Source: Saccharospirillum impatiens DSM 12546
Lineage (GTDB): Bacteria; Pseudomonadota; Gammaproteobacteria; Pseudomonadales; Natronospirillaceae
Length of the DNA: 64,000 nucleotides
Direction: 5' to 3'
Assembly: GCF_000423605.1 (NCBI RefSeq)
Contig: NZ_AUIH01000009.1
Coordinates: 1 to 64,000, forward strand
The position numbers and the translations under genes were made by a program. Below the pieces are notes generated by a model. It did no database searches and was not told the origin of the DNA. It saw nothing but the letters and a program-made list of their open reading frames with translations. Shown here one piece after another: positions 29,182 to 39,746 of the stretch (within the stretch, counting starts at the first letter, position 1; each line of letters begins with the position of its first letter).

Positions 29182-29407
29182 GCTGCAGCCGTGAGCGACC
29201 AGAATTTGATGAAACCGACACCAACCTCTAACAGGCCGCTGAAATTCGCAGAACTTCAGTCGCCTGCTACTGGAACATGTGGTCCGACAATTCGAAAGTT
29301 CCAACGAAATCGATGACGGCTAAGTCATTAATTTCGGGAGATACGCAATCATCACATTTTTTGGATATCGTGTTTTGGAAAAGCAGAGTGCCTTTTTCAA
29401 CAACCTG

Positions 29408-30424
29408 CTAAACCGGCACAACGCCCGGTTGCGAAATCTCACACACCAGTGCACTGAGCTTGTGCCAGGGGTCACCGGCAGCACGCCCTTTAATGGTGGC
29501 ATCGATATCACCGCACAGGATCAGACACCGTTGCCACAACAGGGCGTCACCACGACGCAAAGCAACCTGATAGGGCCCCTGCCGTTTATCGAAGATGCGC
29601 AGCCGTTTGAACACGGCGGGCATTGGCTGGCCCATGGCCTGGGCGTCCGCCAATTGCACCAGATGGCGCAACTCTCGCGCCAGCACCCAAAGCACGATGG
29701 GGGCCTCAATGCCCTCGGCCGCCAAGCCAGACAGCACTCGCTGGCTGCGGGCAAGATTGCCGTTGAGTACGGCGTCGGCCAGGTCGAAAATGGTGAATCG
29801 CGCACTGTCAGATACCGCCTGCACCACGGTTTCCAGCGTCAGTGAAGTACTGTCGCTGACCAGTAGCAGCTTGTCGATTTCCTGTCGCGCGGCCAGCAAA
29901 TTGCCATCTACCCGGTCGGCCAGCAACGCCAGTGCATCATCGTCGATCTGCAAACCATGCTGCTGCAATCGCCCACGTAACCAGGCCGGTAACTGATGGC
30001 GCTCTATCGGCCAGATGGGCACCCACCAGGCCGTATCCGTGACACTGGCAAACCACTTCGCCTTGCTTTGGGCTGCCTCTATTTTGTCAGACACGATCAA
30101 CAACAGGTTATCCGGATTGGCATTCCCGGCGTAGGCCACCAACGCTTTTCGGCCCGCGTCATTGAGTTTTCCGGTCAGTCTCAGTTCGAGTAACTGCCGG
30201 TCACCGAACAACGACATCGACTGATTCGCTTCGTACAGCTGGTTCCAGTCGAACTGAGCATCCGCATGAAATACCTGACGCTCGGAAATGCCCGCCTGTC
30301 GGGCCGCTGCCCGCACCTGGTCGCCCGCCTCAAGCACTAACAAGGGTTCGTCGCCACTGAGCCAGATAATGGCCGGCAGGGTTTGCGTCAGTTGGTGAGT
30401 CAGTTGCTGAGGAGACACTTTCAT
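29408..30424 (-). CDS. holA: DNA polymerase III subunit delta
   Basis: 338 residues. Clamp-loader wrench subunit that opens the beta clamp. Family features: IIWLSGDEPLLVLEAGDQVR (residues about 18-37), SMSLFGDRQLLELRL (about 70-84) with the beta-interacting Leu-Phe, and RVDGNLLAARQEIDKLLLV (about 175-193). Start overlaps the lptE stop by four bases, so translation is coupled. The 226 bases between its end and tonB hold no gene that I can support. Confidence 0.94.
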   Translation of the reverse strand: MKVSPQQLTHQLTQTLPAIIWLSGDEPLLVLEAGDQVRAAARQAGISERQVFHADAQFDWNQLYEANQSMSLFGDRQLLELRLTGKLNDAGRKALVAYAGNANPDNLLLIVSDKIEAAQSKAKWFASVTDTAWWVPIWPIERHQLPAWLRGRLQQHGLQIDDDALALLADRVDGNLLAARQEIDKLLLVSDSTSLTLETVVQAVSDSARFTIFDLADAVLNGNLARSQRVLSGLAAEGIEAPIVLWVLARELRHLVQLADAQAMGQPMPAVFKRLRIFDKRQGPYQVALRRGDALLWQRCLILCGDIDATIKGRAAGDPWHKLSALVCEISQPGVVPV

Positions 30425-30927
30425 CCGCCGGACTCCAGCGCTAACAGATCTTCCCCGGTCACGGCTTCCAGTTGATCCAACACCAACAGCGCGATCCGGT
30501 TACGCAGTATCTGACGACGCTGCTCGCGGACGTCATCATCGTCTTCCGTCAAACGGGACTCTACCCGGCTGACCCGCCGGTTGATCACCGCCCGGTCAAA
30601 TTCGTTGACCAGGCTCCATTCAACTTCCAGCGTGAGAATGATGGTTTCATCCAGACTGACTTCAGAATACGTTTCGCGGTGCAATCGCAACAGAGTCCCG
30701 GACGGAGCGGTTTGCAACTCCAGACCATAGAGGGCAAAGGTGCCACGCAGGGTCTGGTACAGCTCGTCAGCGTCGACCTGAGACTGCCAGACCAAAGGGT
30801 TCAAACCCTCCGCCAAGCGAAACTGCCCCTTCAACTGATAACCACAGCCGACCAAAAGGCCCAGCATTAAGCCAATGGTCAGGCTGCGTAACAGCCCGAT
30901 TCGATTCAACAGCGCCTTAATTGGCAA
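30421..30927 (-). CDS. lptE: LPS-assembly lipoprotein LptE
   Basis: 168 residues. Signal peptide with lipobox LLVGC (Cys about 28) followed by GYQLKGQF, the standard LptE start. LptE plugs the LptD barrel in the outer membrane and aids LPS insertion. Its start overlaps the end of leuS by eleven bases and its stop overlaps the holA start, giving the conserved leuS-lptE-holA operon. Confidence 0.95.
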   Translation of the reverse strand: MPIKALLNRIGLLRSLTIGLMLGLLVGCGYQLKGQFRLAEGLNPLVWQSQVDADELYQTLRGTFALYGLELQTAPSGTLLRLHRETYSEVSLDETIILTLEVEWSLVNEFDRAVINRRVSRVESRLTEDDDDVREQRRQILRNRIALLVLDQLEAVTGEDLLALESGG

Positions 30928-33496
30928 CGATGTTCACCAGTTTGTTGGGCACGACAATGACCTTGCGCACGGTAACGCCCTCGGTAAAGCGCACTACGTT
31001 GTCATCCTCCAGGGCCGTGCGTTCAATCTCTGCCTTGTCGGCACTGGCTGGCACCTCGATGCGGCTGCGCACTTTACCATTGACCTGAACCACATAGAGC
31101 AGCGAATCTTTCACCAGGGCTGACTCGTCTGCTGTGGGCCAGGCTGCGTCGATCACCAGACCCTGATGGCCCAACGCCTGCCACAATACCTGGGTAACGT
31201 GAGGAGCAATGGGGGCAAGCACCAACACCGCCGTATCCAACGCTTCTTTAACAACCGCGCGACCCAGTGCGTCTTGCGCTTCAAACCGGTTGATGCTGTT
31301 CAGCAACTCCATGACTTTGGCAATAGCCGTATTAAAGGTTTTACGCTCACCAAAGTCGCTGGTCACGCCTACAATGGTTTCGTGAGTTTTACGACGCAGG
31401 GCTTTCTGGTCTTCGTTCAACGACTGGCCGCTCAGGTCCCCGCAGTCTCCCGCTTCGATCAGGGCATGCACTGCCCGCCAGAGCCGCTGCAGAAACTTCT
31501 GGGCCCCTTGTACACCCGACTCGGTCCACTCCAGAGTCTGATCCGGTGGCGCGGCAAACATGGAAAACAACCGCACGGTATCAGCACCGTATTGCTCGAT
31601 GGCTTGTTGCGGGTCCTTGCCGTTATTCTTCGACTTGGACATCTTCGCCATACCAGCATAAACCACTGCATCGCCAGACGAGGCTTCCACACCGCCCAGT
31701 ACCTTGCCTTTTTCGTCGCGTTGAACGTCGACGGCTGTCGGTGACACCCAAACGCGCCCGTTTTCGGTTTCCTTGTACCAGGTATCGGCCAGCACCATGC
31801 CCTGACACAACAGGTTGGTGAAGGGTTCGCTGGACTTAACCAGACCCTCGTCGCGCATCGCTTTATGGAAGAAGCGCGAATACATCAGGTGCATGGTGGC
31901 GTGTTCTATGCCACCAATGTACTGATCAACCGGCAGCCAATAGTTGGCCTCTTCGGGTTCAAGCATGCCGTCGTCGTATTCCGGTGTGCAGTAGCGCGCG
32001 TAATACCAGCTCGATTCCATGAAGGTATCGAAGGTGTCGGTATCTCGCTTGGCGGGCTGGCCCTGCCAGGTTGTGTCTTCAAACGCCGGGTTGTTCTTGA
32101 TGGGCGAATTAGCGCCGTCAAAGACCACGTCGTAGGGTAACTCGACCGGGAAGGTTTCCGAAGGCTTGGCCTCACCATCGACATACACCATAGGAACGGG
32201 CGTACCCCAATATCGCTGACGGCTCACACCCCAGTCACGCAGCCGGAAATTGATGGTAACTTCGCCTTTGCCCCGGGCTTCAAGGTCACCGGCAATACGT
32301 TCAAAAGCCTCGGCGGAGGTCAGGCCATCATAATCGCCGGAATTAACCACCACACCTTTGTCTGTGAACGCTTCCTGACTTAAATCGCACTCGGCTTCGC
32401 TGCCCGGCTCGGGTTTAACCACCTGTTTTTTGGGCAAACCGTACTTGGTCGCAAATTCCCAGTCGCGCTGATCATGACCGGGCACAGACATAACGGCACC
32501 GCTGCCGTAGTCCATCAACACAAAGTTGGCAGACCAGATCGGGATCTCTTCTCCGGTCAGCGGATGAATCGCCACTAACCCGGTATCACAGCCCTTCTTC
32601 TCCATCGTGGCCATATCAGCCTCGCTGGTGGTCATGTTCTTGCACTCGCGGATAAAACTCGCCAGGGCATCACTGCCTTCAGCCGCTTTTGACGCGAGCG
32701 GGTGCTGAGCAGCGACCGCCATATAGGTTACGCCCATCAGGGTATCCGGGCGCGTTGTGTAAACCTCAAGCGTCTCGTCACTGTCCTTCAACCCGAACGA
32801 GAGCGTTACACCCTGAGACCGGCCAATCCAGTTACGCTGCATGGCCTTTACTTCATCGGGCCAGCCCGGCAGGTTGTCGAGTTCACTCAGCAGCTCCTCG
32901 GCATAGGCCGTTGTCCTGATGAACCACTGATCCATTTCCTTGCGCTCAACCGGTGTGTCGCAGCGCCAGCAGCAACCATCGTGAACCTGCTCATTGGCGA
33001 GCACCGTCTGATCCACGGGACACCAGTTCACCGGCGAGGTTTTCTTGTACGCCAGGCCTTTCTCCACCAGCCGGGTAAAGAACCACTGCTCCCAGCGGTA
33101 ATACTCGGGCGTGCAAGTGGTAACTTCGCGATCCCAATCGTAGGCAAACCCCAGCATTTTGAGCTGGTTGCGCATGTAATCGATGTTTTCGAAGGTCCAC
33201 TTTGCCGGTGCAACGCCGTTCTGAATCGCCGCGTTTTCTGCGGGCATGCCGAATGCATCCCAACCCATCGGTTGCATGACATTTTTGCCCAGCATACGCT
33301 GGTAACGGCTGATCACATCACCGATGGTGTAGTTGCGAACGTGCCCCATGTGCAGACGACCACTGGGGTAAGGTAGCATTGACAGGCAGTAGAATTTCTC
33401 TTTGCCGGGCTCAACCCGGGCTTTGAAAACCTGTTGCTCGTTCCAGGTGTCCTGCACCTGTTGCTCAATGCTGGCCGGGGTATAGGTCGCGTCCAT
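30917..33496 (-). CDS. leuS: Leucine-tRNA ligase
   Basis: 859 residues, bacterial length. HIGH motif as HMGH in [19 protein letters not shown] (about 42-60), the CP1 editing domain with [20 protein letters not shown] (about 245), KMSKS in [10 protein letters not shown] (about 620), and a C-terminal LVNIVAN end. Charges tRNA-Leu, one of whose genes is in this window. Ribosome site AGGA seven bases before ATG. First gene of leuS-lptE-holA. Confidence 0.98.
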   Translation of the reverse strand: MDATYTPASIEQQVQDTWNEQQVFKARVEPGKEKFYCLSMLPYPSGRLHMGHVRNYTIGDVISRYQRMLGKNVMQPMGWDAFGMPAENAAIQNGVAPAKWTFENIDYMRNQLKMLGFAYDWDREVTTCTPEYYRWEQWFFTRLVEKGLAYKKTSPVNWCPVDQTVLANEQVHDGCCWRCDTPVERKEMDQWFIRTTAYAEELLSELDNLPGWPDEVKAMQRNWIGRSQGVTLSFGLKDSDETLEVYTTRPDTLMGVTYMAVAAQHPLASKAAEGSDALASFIRECKNMTTSEADMATMEKKGCDTGLVAIHPLTGEEIPIWSANFVLMDYGSGAVMSVPGHDQRDWEFATKYGLPKKQVVKPEPGSEAECDLSQEAFTDKGVVVNSGDYDGLTSAEAFERIAGDLEARGKGEVTINFRLRDWGVSRQRYWGTPVPMVYVDGEAKPSETFPVELPYDVVFDGANSPIKNNPAFEDTTWQGQPAKRDTDTFDTFMESSWYYARYCTPEYDDGMLEPEEANYWLPVDQYIGGIEHATMHLMYSRFFHKAMRDEGLVKSSEPFTNLLCQGMVLADTWYKETENGRVWVSPTAVDVQRDEKGKVLGGVEASSGDAVVYAGMAKMSKSKNNGKDPQQAIEQYGADTVRLFSMFAAPPDQTLEWTESGVQGAQKFLQRLWRAVHALIEAGDCGDLSGQSLNEDQKALRRKTHETIVGVTSDFGERKTFNTAIAKVMELLNSINRFEAQDALGRAVVKEALDTAVLVLAPIAPHVTQVLWQALGHQGLVIDAAWPTADESALVKDSLLYVVQVNGKVRSRIEVPASADKAEIERTALEDDNVVRFTEGVTVRKVIVVPNKLVNIVAN

Positions 33497-33775
33497 CGGA
33501 ATCCTGTTGTTTGCGGTGGTTAGTGGGTAAACAAAAAGAATGATACAAAAGAGTCGCTTACAGCGGCGGGCATTAGACCCGAACTGCTAGGATACCCGAC
33601 CAGCGACGGGTTTTCGACCGGATTTCCCTGCGCTAACGCGGTGATTGATGCTGAAAATGGCCAACCGCTATCGCATTGGTTTGCCCTGAGTGTAAAAATC
33701 GGTAACAGTAGTCCTGCACCGTGCCTGTCTTCAGATGCCTGACAGCAGTGCACCAACATTCACTCTGGACAGATT

Positions 33776-34777
33776 ATGGCTTTCAGCAACATTCCAAAAC
33801 TCAGCCTGGCCCATGCCCCCACTCCTATTGAACACCTGCCACGCCTGGGTGAGCAGTTGGGCACGCAGAACCTTTGGGTCAAGCGAGACGACTGCACCGG
33901 CCTCGGGCTAGGCGGCAACAAGACACGCAAGCTGGAATACCTGCTGGCTGAAGCACTCGATACTGGAGCGGATACTGTTCTTACCGTCGGTGGCCTGCAA
34001 AGCAATCATGCCCGTCAGACAGCCGCAGCCGCAGCGCGCCTGGGCCTGAACTGTGAACTCATTCTGGAGCCAGTAACCGGAACGCCTGAGGCACTTTACC
34101 ATCACAGCGGTAACGTCTTGCTGAACCGGTTGTTCGGCGCGACCCTGACGCTGGCCAAACCAGGCCAGGATGGGATTGAGTTGATGCACCAGCGCTCAGC
34201 GGCTCTGAGCCAGGAAGGATATAAGCCTTTTTGCATACCGGTCGGCGGATCCAACACCACGGGCGCACTCGGGTACGTGGAATGTGCCCGGGAGATAGCG
34301 GATTGGCAATACCGCAATGACATCGAGTTCGATCACATCATTCTGGCCACCGGCAGTGCAGGCACCCAGGCAGGCTTGTTGGCCGGTGCCGCCTTGTTTG
34401 ACTTGTCGGCAACGATCAGAGGGTTTTGCGTCAGCCGGGCCGGTGAAGCACAGTCAGAGCTGGTTCTCAGCCTGACCCGACCGCTGTTCGACCGCCTGGG
34501 TCTGTGCGACGACGCTCTGCCCGCGCGTATTGTTACCGATGGCGACTACGTCGGCCCAGGCTATGGCATCGAAACAGAAGGCATGAAACACGCGGTGCGG
34601 GTCACCGCAGAAACAGAAGGCCTGCTATTGGACCCTGTGTACACAGGCAAGGCCATGCACGGCCTGTTCGATAGTTACCACAGTGGATTCTTTGGCCCCG
34701 ATGACCGGGTGTTATTCATCCATACCGGCGGCGCACCGGCGTTATTTGGCTACGAAACCGCCCTGTTCGGCGACTGA
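33776..34777 (+). CDS. dcyD: D-cysteine desulfhydrase / ACC-deaminase-family PLP enzyme
   Basis: 333 residues. Fold-type II PLP enzyme: the Schiff-base lysine is in GLGGNKTRKLEYL (about 42-54), followed by VGGLQSNHARQTAAAAARLG (about 73-92), the phosphate-binding region ATGSAGTQAGLLAG (about 193) and HTGGAPALFGY near the C-terminus. The family cleaves D-cysteine to pyruvate, sulfide and ammonia; related members deaminate ACC. The sequence alone does not separate the two activities with certainty, but the overall pattern is closer to DcyD. Monocistronic. Confidence 0.82.
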   Translation: MAFSNIPKLSLAHAPTPIEHLPRLGEQLGTQNLWVKRDDCTGLGLGGNKTRKLEYLLAEALDTGADTVLTVGGLQSNHARQTAAAAARLGLNCELILEPVTGTPEALYHHSGNVLLNRLFGATLTLAKPGQDGIELMHQRSAALSQEGYKPFCIPVGGSNTTGALGYVECAREIADWQYRNDIEFDHIILATGSAGTQAGLLAGAALFDLSATIRGFCVSRAGEAQSELVLSLTRPLFDRLGLCDDALPARIVTDGDYVGPGYGIETEGMKHAVRVTAETEGLLLDPVYTGKAMHGLFDSYHSGFFGPDDRVLFIHTGGAPALFGYETALFGD

Positions 34778-34845
34778 GCACCCGCTGGACCAGGTAACCT
34801 GAGCCGGGGGTAATGGATATTGCACGTATAACGGCTCGTATAACG

Positions 34846-35553
34846 TTACCCGAAACCGCCCTTCTTAAGCACGACAACGTCCCGATCTGCAACTTCCCAG
34901 GTCACTGCCCCCAAGTACTCGGCTAACCAGGCAAACGTCGCCTCTGAATAGAAGGCAATGTGGGTCGGATCATCCAGGTAACGCCAGCGCGCAAACGCCT
35001 CGCGGTCACGCACTCTCTGGGTCTGAACAACCAGCCAGCCGCCTGCCTTCAGTTGCTGCCAGAGGCCCGACAGTACCTCGGCGGGGCTGGCCAGATGTTC
35101 AATAACCTCGGTCATGCAGATAAACCGGTAGCAGCGTGTCAAAGCCAGGGTATCCGGGTAGTAGAAAACGTCGTAGAGACTCACAGAATAGCCTGCCTCT
35201 TCGAGCATTCCCGCCAGGGCAGGGCCCGGTCCGCAACCAAAATCAAGCCCGGTTGAGCCAACAGGTACCCGGTCGAAGACGGCTTGCCTGGCTCGTGACA
35301 GAAACCGCTGGTAGCCTACATCTTCAACGTCGTTTTGGTGTTTATCATATTCCGCTTTTTCTGCGGTTAATGAGAGGTAATGGTTCCTCCCGACGAATAC
35401 CAACTGACAGTTTGGGCAGCGCCAATAGTCCCTTTGCTTACGGCGGACCCACCATTGACTGTTCAGAGCGTTGCACAGCGGACAGATCGGTGTATCCGGG
35501 TCGTCGGTACCCGGCATTGCCATGGGTGATCTACCCGGCAAATCAGACCTCAT
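34846..35553 (-). CDS. Class I SAM methyltransferase with N-terminal zinc ribbon
   Basis: 235 residues. Residues about 23-52 hold two CxxC pairs (CPLC, CPNC), a zinc ribbon. The SAM site is GLDFGCGPGPALAGMLEEAG (about 102-121) with the acidic YDVFYYPD following, and motif CMTEVIEHLASPAEVL (about 145-160). This fusion is common among uncharacterised family 11/12-type methyltransferases of small molecules or glycans. Substrate unknown; no partner genes. Convergent with dcyD. Confidence 0.85.
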   Translation of the reverse strand: MRSDLPGRSPMAMPGTDDPDTPICPLCNALNSQWWVRRKQRDYWRCPNCQLVFVGRNHYLSLTAEKAEYDKHQNDVEDVGYQRFLSRARQAVFDRVPVGSTGLDFGCGPGPALAGMLEEAGYSVSLYDVFYYPDTLALTRCYRFICMTEVIEHLASPAEVLSGLWQQLKAGGWLVVQTQRVRDREAFARWRYLDDPTHIAFYSEATFAWLAEYLGAVTWEVADRDVVVLKKGGFG

Positions 35554-35801
35554 CCAACCTCTTTCATCTTTGTTCCAATTTGTTGGTCGCAGGTATTCAT
35601 GCTATCAGTTATTCTTAGAGCAGTGGTAGGGGCTACTGCGGCTGAGTCGGCCTGACGGCACAGAGCGGCTATTTAATGGCTACCACCATTGACCACATTG
35701 GCGCATGGCAAGCATAACAACAAGGCTCATCGACCCTAACTTCTGTCATCCAGGGCGAGAGCGCCGAGCCGAAGACACGACTGACAAAGGAACCGAGCAC
35801 T

Positions 35802-38447
35802 GTGCTTTATCGACTAGCCTGTGGATTGCTATTTGCCAGCTTGCCCGTTTTACTGCTGGCCCTGCCCATGCAGGTTTATGCCGACACTGTCGAGCCAGAC
35901 AGCTATTGGATTCAGCAGGCACCCGACTGGTCACCGGCCGTTCTATCCCGCCAATACAGTCAATCTCAGGCGGTATCTCAGACCGGCGTTTCGTTGAAAG
36001 GCGGTCATCACTGGCACGTGATTGATGTCTCTTTTACTGAAACGACCCGTCAGGTCATCGATTTTCGTAACTCCTCGGTCATCGCCAACTTTGAACACTG
36101 GGTTTTTGATCGCGCCAGCGGCGACCTGATCAGCCGCTTTCAGGGAGGCATTGAGTCCGAGCAGGATAACCCCTATTTTTTGCGCCATGGTCGTGATCAG
36201 CTTTTCGAACCCGGTGATTACCAGATCATCACCAAAATGGACAGCCCCTTCTATGTAGCCCAACCGCAGCCCGCCGTATTTGAGCAGCAGGTGTATCAAC
36301 AGAGCATAAAGGTGGGTAATGCACTAACCCTGATCTGTCAGGGTATTTTCCTGGCATTGGGAATCTATTATTTTGTCCTGGGTACCAGCCGCAGCCGGGC
36401 TGCCGACTTACTATACGCCCTGTTTATTACCGGCAATTTCTTTTTTACCGGAGCCTCTCTGCTGGTATTCAGCGATTTGCTCAGCATTCATCAGTTCTAC
36501 CTGACCAGTTTTCCCATTCTGATTTCAAATACAGCCTACATCGCTTTTGTCATGGTGTTGCTGAACATCAAACCCCATACGTCGCAGTGGTTGTACCGCA
36601 TCGGCAGCGGCCTGATCATACTGTTCGTATTGGGCTTTGTATTTGCGTTGATTCGGCCCAGCCTGTCGATGGAGATTGATCGCATCGGCGTCGGCCTGTT
36701 TGCAATTTACGGATTTACCGCAGGCCTTACGCGGGTGCTGCAAGGCAACAAGACGGCGCGATACTATCTGATTGCGAACGCCGCCTTCGCAATCCCCGCG
36801 CTTATTTCTATCGGCGCTTCCAGCCTGCCGGTCGCCGACACCCTATTTCTTGAACACCTGGGCATGTTTGCCGTCTCGATGGAGGTTATTCTGCTATCGC
36901 TGGTCATCAGTCACCAGGTGGGGTTGGTCTACAAAGAAAAAGAAGCGGGTCTGCTTGCCACTCAGGAGGCATTGCAAGCAGCCAACGACGCCCTGAACAC
37001 CAAAGAGCGTTTTCTGGCCAATGTCAGTCACGAACTGCGCACACCGCTAAACGCCATACAGGGGTCGGTTGAGTTGATGGGCCAACAACAGATGCCCGCT
37101 GAGACCAGCCGACACCTGGAAGCCATTCACGCCTCGTCCAATTTTCTGGTGTTTTTAATCAACGATATTCTCGATCTGGCGAAAATGAATGCTGACCAAT
37201 TGGAGCTGGTTGAGGAGTACTTCGACCTTGATGAAGCCCTGGATGAACTGTGCACTATCTACAAAGATGCATTCGACCGGCAACAGATTCGTTTTCTGGT
37301 CGATATAGACACCCAGGTGCCGCGTCGCGTTATCGGCGATGCAAACCGGCTGAAGCAGATCCTGGCCAATTTGCTCAGTAATGCCTTTAAATTCACCGTA
37401 AAGGGGTCAATCGAACTGTCGGTGTCACAACCCGACTCGAACTGCCTGACGTTTCATGTCACCGATACCGGCATCGGCATTGCCCAGGATAAAATTGAAT
37501 CGGTTTTTTCGGCCTTTACTCAGGCTGATGCCACCATTTCACGCAAATACGGGGGGACTGGCCTTGGCTTGCAAATCGCATCCAAGCTGGTTGCTCTGAT
37601 GGGTGGCAAACTGACGGTATTCAGCCAGCCGGATCTGGGCAGCGACTTCCAGTTCACACTGCCCATGCGGGGCGAGCGCGAGGATATCGTCACACTGCCC
37701 GTTCGGGTGGGGCTCGTCTGCAGCGATGCAGACCTGAGCAACCTGATCACCAACAGCCTCCGTCGACTGGGTATCGAAATCGAGTACACGCTAACGCAAC
37801 TCGACGCGTTGAGCGAACCCTTACCAGACGATGCAGAGCACTGGATACTGGTCGCCAGCCAGCCGGATGCCGACTTGTCGAACCGGTTCAGCGGCCACCC
37901 CAGGGTGCATTGGCTGGTGAACCGGGTACCGACCGATCTGCCCCTCTGGACACCTCCGGTCAATCTCGAACTTCTGCCTTGTACTCAAGTAACTTTTCGA
38001 CGCTTGCTCGGCCAGGCAGCGACGGCCCCGGCACCCGCAAAATACCCCTTAATGCTGCGCCGCCTTTATATTGTAGCGATCGATGACAACCCGGTTAACC
38101 TCAAGGTGTTGCTGGGAATGCTGACTCGACTGGGCGTAAGCGCCAGCGGATTCGAATCAGCGGAAGAAGGCCTTAACCATGTGTTGTATCGCCAGCCCGA
38201 CCTGGTGCTAATGGATATGCAAATGCCTGTAATGGATGGCCTGGAAACAACAAGGGCTTTACGTCAGCGTCAGTTCAAGCAACCCGTTATTGCGTTTACC
38301 GCCAATACATCACAACGCGACATCGACAACTGCCTGGAAGCCGGCATGAACGATGTGCTGCTCAAGCCCATTAAACTGACACAACTGGAGAGCATGATTC
38401 TCAAATGGACCGAGCAGTCTTCGCTGAATGATCGTGGAGGTCGCTAA
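35802..38447 (+). CDS. Hybrid sensor histidine kinase, 7TMR-DISM type
   Basis: 881 residues starting at GTG with AAAGGA ten bases upstream. Order: signal peptide (to about 28, MQVYADT), a periplasmic DISM-like beta domain (about 30-165), seven membrane spans (about 175-380), coiled coil, HisKA with the phospho-acceptor in FLANVSHELRTPLNAIQGS (about 402-420), HATPase with NLLSNAFKFT, DTGIGI and GGTGLGLQIA, an unassigned receiver-like region (about 625-745), and a C-terminal receiver with aspartate in LVLMDMQMPVMDGLE (about 805) and lysine in LLKPI. No output domain, so it should pass phosphate to a separate HPt protein. Ligand unknown. Confidence 0.93.
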   Translation: MLYRLACGLLFASLPVLLLALPMQVYADTVEPDSYWIQQAPDWSPAVLSRQYSQSQAVSQTGVSLKGGHHWHVIDVSFTETTRQVIDFRNSSVIANFEHWVFDRASGDLISRFQGGIESEQDNPYFLRHGRDQLFEPGDYQIITKMDSPFYVAQPQPAVFEQQVYQQSIKVGNALTLICQGIFLALGIYYFVLGTSRSRAADLLYALFITGNFFFTGASLLVFSDLLSIHQFYLTSFPILISNTAYIAFVMVLLNIKPHTSQWLYRIGSGLIILFVLGFVFALIRPSLSMEIDRIGVGLFAIYGFTAGLTRVLQGNKTARYYLIANAAFAIPALISIGASSLPVADTLFLEHLGMFAVSMEVILLSLVISHQVGLVYKEKEAGLLATQEALQAANDALNTKERFLANVSHELRTPLNAIQGSVELMGQQQMPAETSRHLEAIHASSNFLVFLINDILDLAKMNADQLELVEEYFDLDEALDELCTIYKDAFDRQQIRFLVDIDTQVPRRVIGDANRLKQILANLLSNAFKFTVKGSIELSVSQPDSNCLTFHVTDTGIGIAQDKIESVFSAFTQADATISRKYGGTGLGLQIASKLVALMGGKLTVFSQPDLGSDFQFTLPMRGEREDIVTLPVRVGLVCSDADLSNLITNSLRRLGIEIEYTLTQLDALSEPLPDDAEHWILVASQPDADLSNRFSGHPRVHWLVNRVPTDLPLWTPPVNLELLPCTQVTFRRLLGQAATAPAPAKYPLMLRRLYIVAIDDNPVNLKVLLGMLTRLGVSASGFESAEEGLNHVLYRQPDLVLMDMQMPVMDGLETTRALRQRQFKQPVIAFTANTSQRDIDNCLEAGMNDVLLKPIKLTQLESMILKWTEQSSLNDRGGR

Positions 38448-38519
38448 CCGACCGATTTTTAACGCCAGAAAAATGGCCAGGAACAATAGCAATAACAACG
38501 AAAAGGAACCGACACTGCG

Positions 38520-39680
38520 ATGAACCCAATCAACAAATGGGGGCTTCTCTGGCCCATACTACTGACGCTGCTGATTCCCCTGGTGGCTGCCTGGTTTGCA
38601 TACCCGGGTACCCACCTGCCACCCGGCTTCGGTATTTTCCCTCCCATTCAAACTTCACCGGCACCGGGGTTCTCGCTGCCCTATTTTTTAGTGGTTGCCG
38701 CCCTGGCCGTTCTGGTTAGCCTGCTCCTGCTGGTACCGAAACTGTTCGGGATTCAAGGTGCCAACCCGGCTCCGCAGGCCCCAAAAAAACCGTTGCCCTG
38801 GTGGTTCTGGGTTGGCGCTGCCGTGATGGTGTGCTTCTGGTGGGTGATGTGGGCGCGACCGGTGTGGCTGGGCGACCTGGTTTTCTACGCTTTCTCACCG
38901 CTCTGGTGGGGCTTTATCGTCATGCTCGACGGCATCGTATACCACCGCAGCAATGGCAAATCGCTCATGGCCACCAAGCCGGCGCTGCTTATCTTCAGTG
39001 CCGTGATTTCTGTTGTCGGCTGGGGGTACTTTGAATACTACGACTATTTCGTACTCAGCAATTGGTATTATCCCAATGGTCACATGACCGCACTGCCCCA
39101 CTCGGTCATTGTGTTGCTGTTTCTGATCGCTTACACCACCGTTTGGCCCGCCATCTTCGAATGGTTTAATTTGCTGAATTCATTTCCCAAGCTGGTGGCG
39201 CGCTATCAGAATGGCCCGGCCTTACCGCTGTCCGGGAATCTACTGATCATTCTGGGCTGCCTGATAATCGGAGCACTGGTGTTCTTTCCCCGACTGATGT
39301 TCTGGGGCATCTGGATTGGCCCCCTGGCCGTTATTATTGGCGTCCTGCTGCGCCAGTCGCTGTGGTCACCTTTTACCGCGATAACCCAGGGTAACTGGGC
39401 ACCTGGCGTATTGATTGCTCTGGCGTCCATGTTTAACGGCTTTCTCTGGGAGATGTGGAATTTCGGCAGTGAACACCCCGACATCGGTTACCCGACTAAC
39501 CCAAACTACTGGATCTACGACATTCCCTTCGTCAATGTCATTCATATCTTTTCGGAAATGCCATTGCTCGGCTACTTCGGCTATCTGCCCTTTGGCGCAT
39601 TGGTGTGGGTGTTCTTTATCTGGATCGGCGCCCTGTTCGGGCGAGATACGGATATTTACCTGGATGGCAATCCGAACTGA
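38520..39680 (+). CDS. Polytopic inner-membrane protein, unknown function
   Basis: 386 residues with about nine to ten hydrophobic spans from residue 10 to the end, very rich in tryptophan and aromatic residues (for example YYDYFVLSNWYYPNGH about 180, WEMWNFGSEHP about 312). I recognise no transporter or enzyme motif. It follows the hybrid kinase by 72 bases in the same direction with AAAAGGAA upstream of its ATG, so co-transcription is likely. It may be a partner of the kinase, which is inference only. Confidence 0.8.
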   Translation: MNPINKWGLLWPILLTLLIPLVAAWFAYPGTHLPPGFGIFPPIQTSPAPGFSLPYFLVVAALAVLVSLLLLVPKLFGIQGANPAPQAPKKPLPWWFWVGAAVMVCFWWVMWARPVWLGDLVFYAFSPLWWGFIVMLDGIVYHRSNGKSLMATKPALLIFSAVISVVGWGYFEYYDYFVLSNWYYPNGHMTALPHSVIVLLFLIAYTTVWPAIFEWFNLLNSFPKLVARYQNGPALPLSGNLLIILGCLIIGALVFFPRLMFWGIWIGPLAVIIGVLLRQSLWSPFTAITQGNWAPGVLIALASMFNGFLWEMWNFGSEHPDIGYPTNPNYWIYDIPFVNVIHIFSEMPLLGYFGYLPFGALVWVFFIWIGALFGRDTDIYLDGNPN

Positions 39681-39697
39681 GAGTGTGTTTGTGTAAC

Positions 39698-39736
39698 CCA
39701 TAAAAAAACCGGGCTGACAGCCCGGTTTTTTTATGG
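39698..39736. terminator. Bidirectional terminator between convergent genes
   Basis: Perfect palindrome: CCATAAAAAAACCGGGCT, loop GAC, then its complement, so each strand has a GC stem followed by a seven-T run. It serves both the membrane-protein gene and argG. Confidence 0.95.
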
Positions 39737-39746
39737 CGACCCGTAT

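Noticed and set aside
29182-29511. Small open frames in the tonB-holA gap
   Set aside because: Short, overlapping on both strands and running into holA; no ribosome sites or family features.
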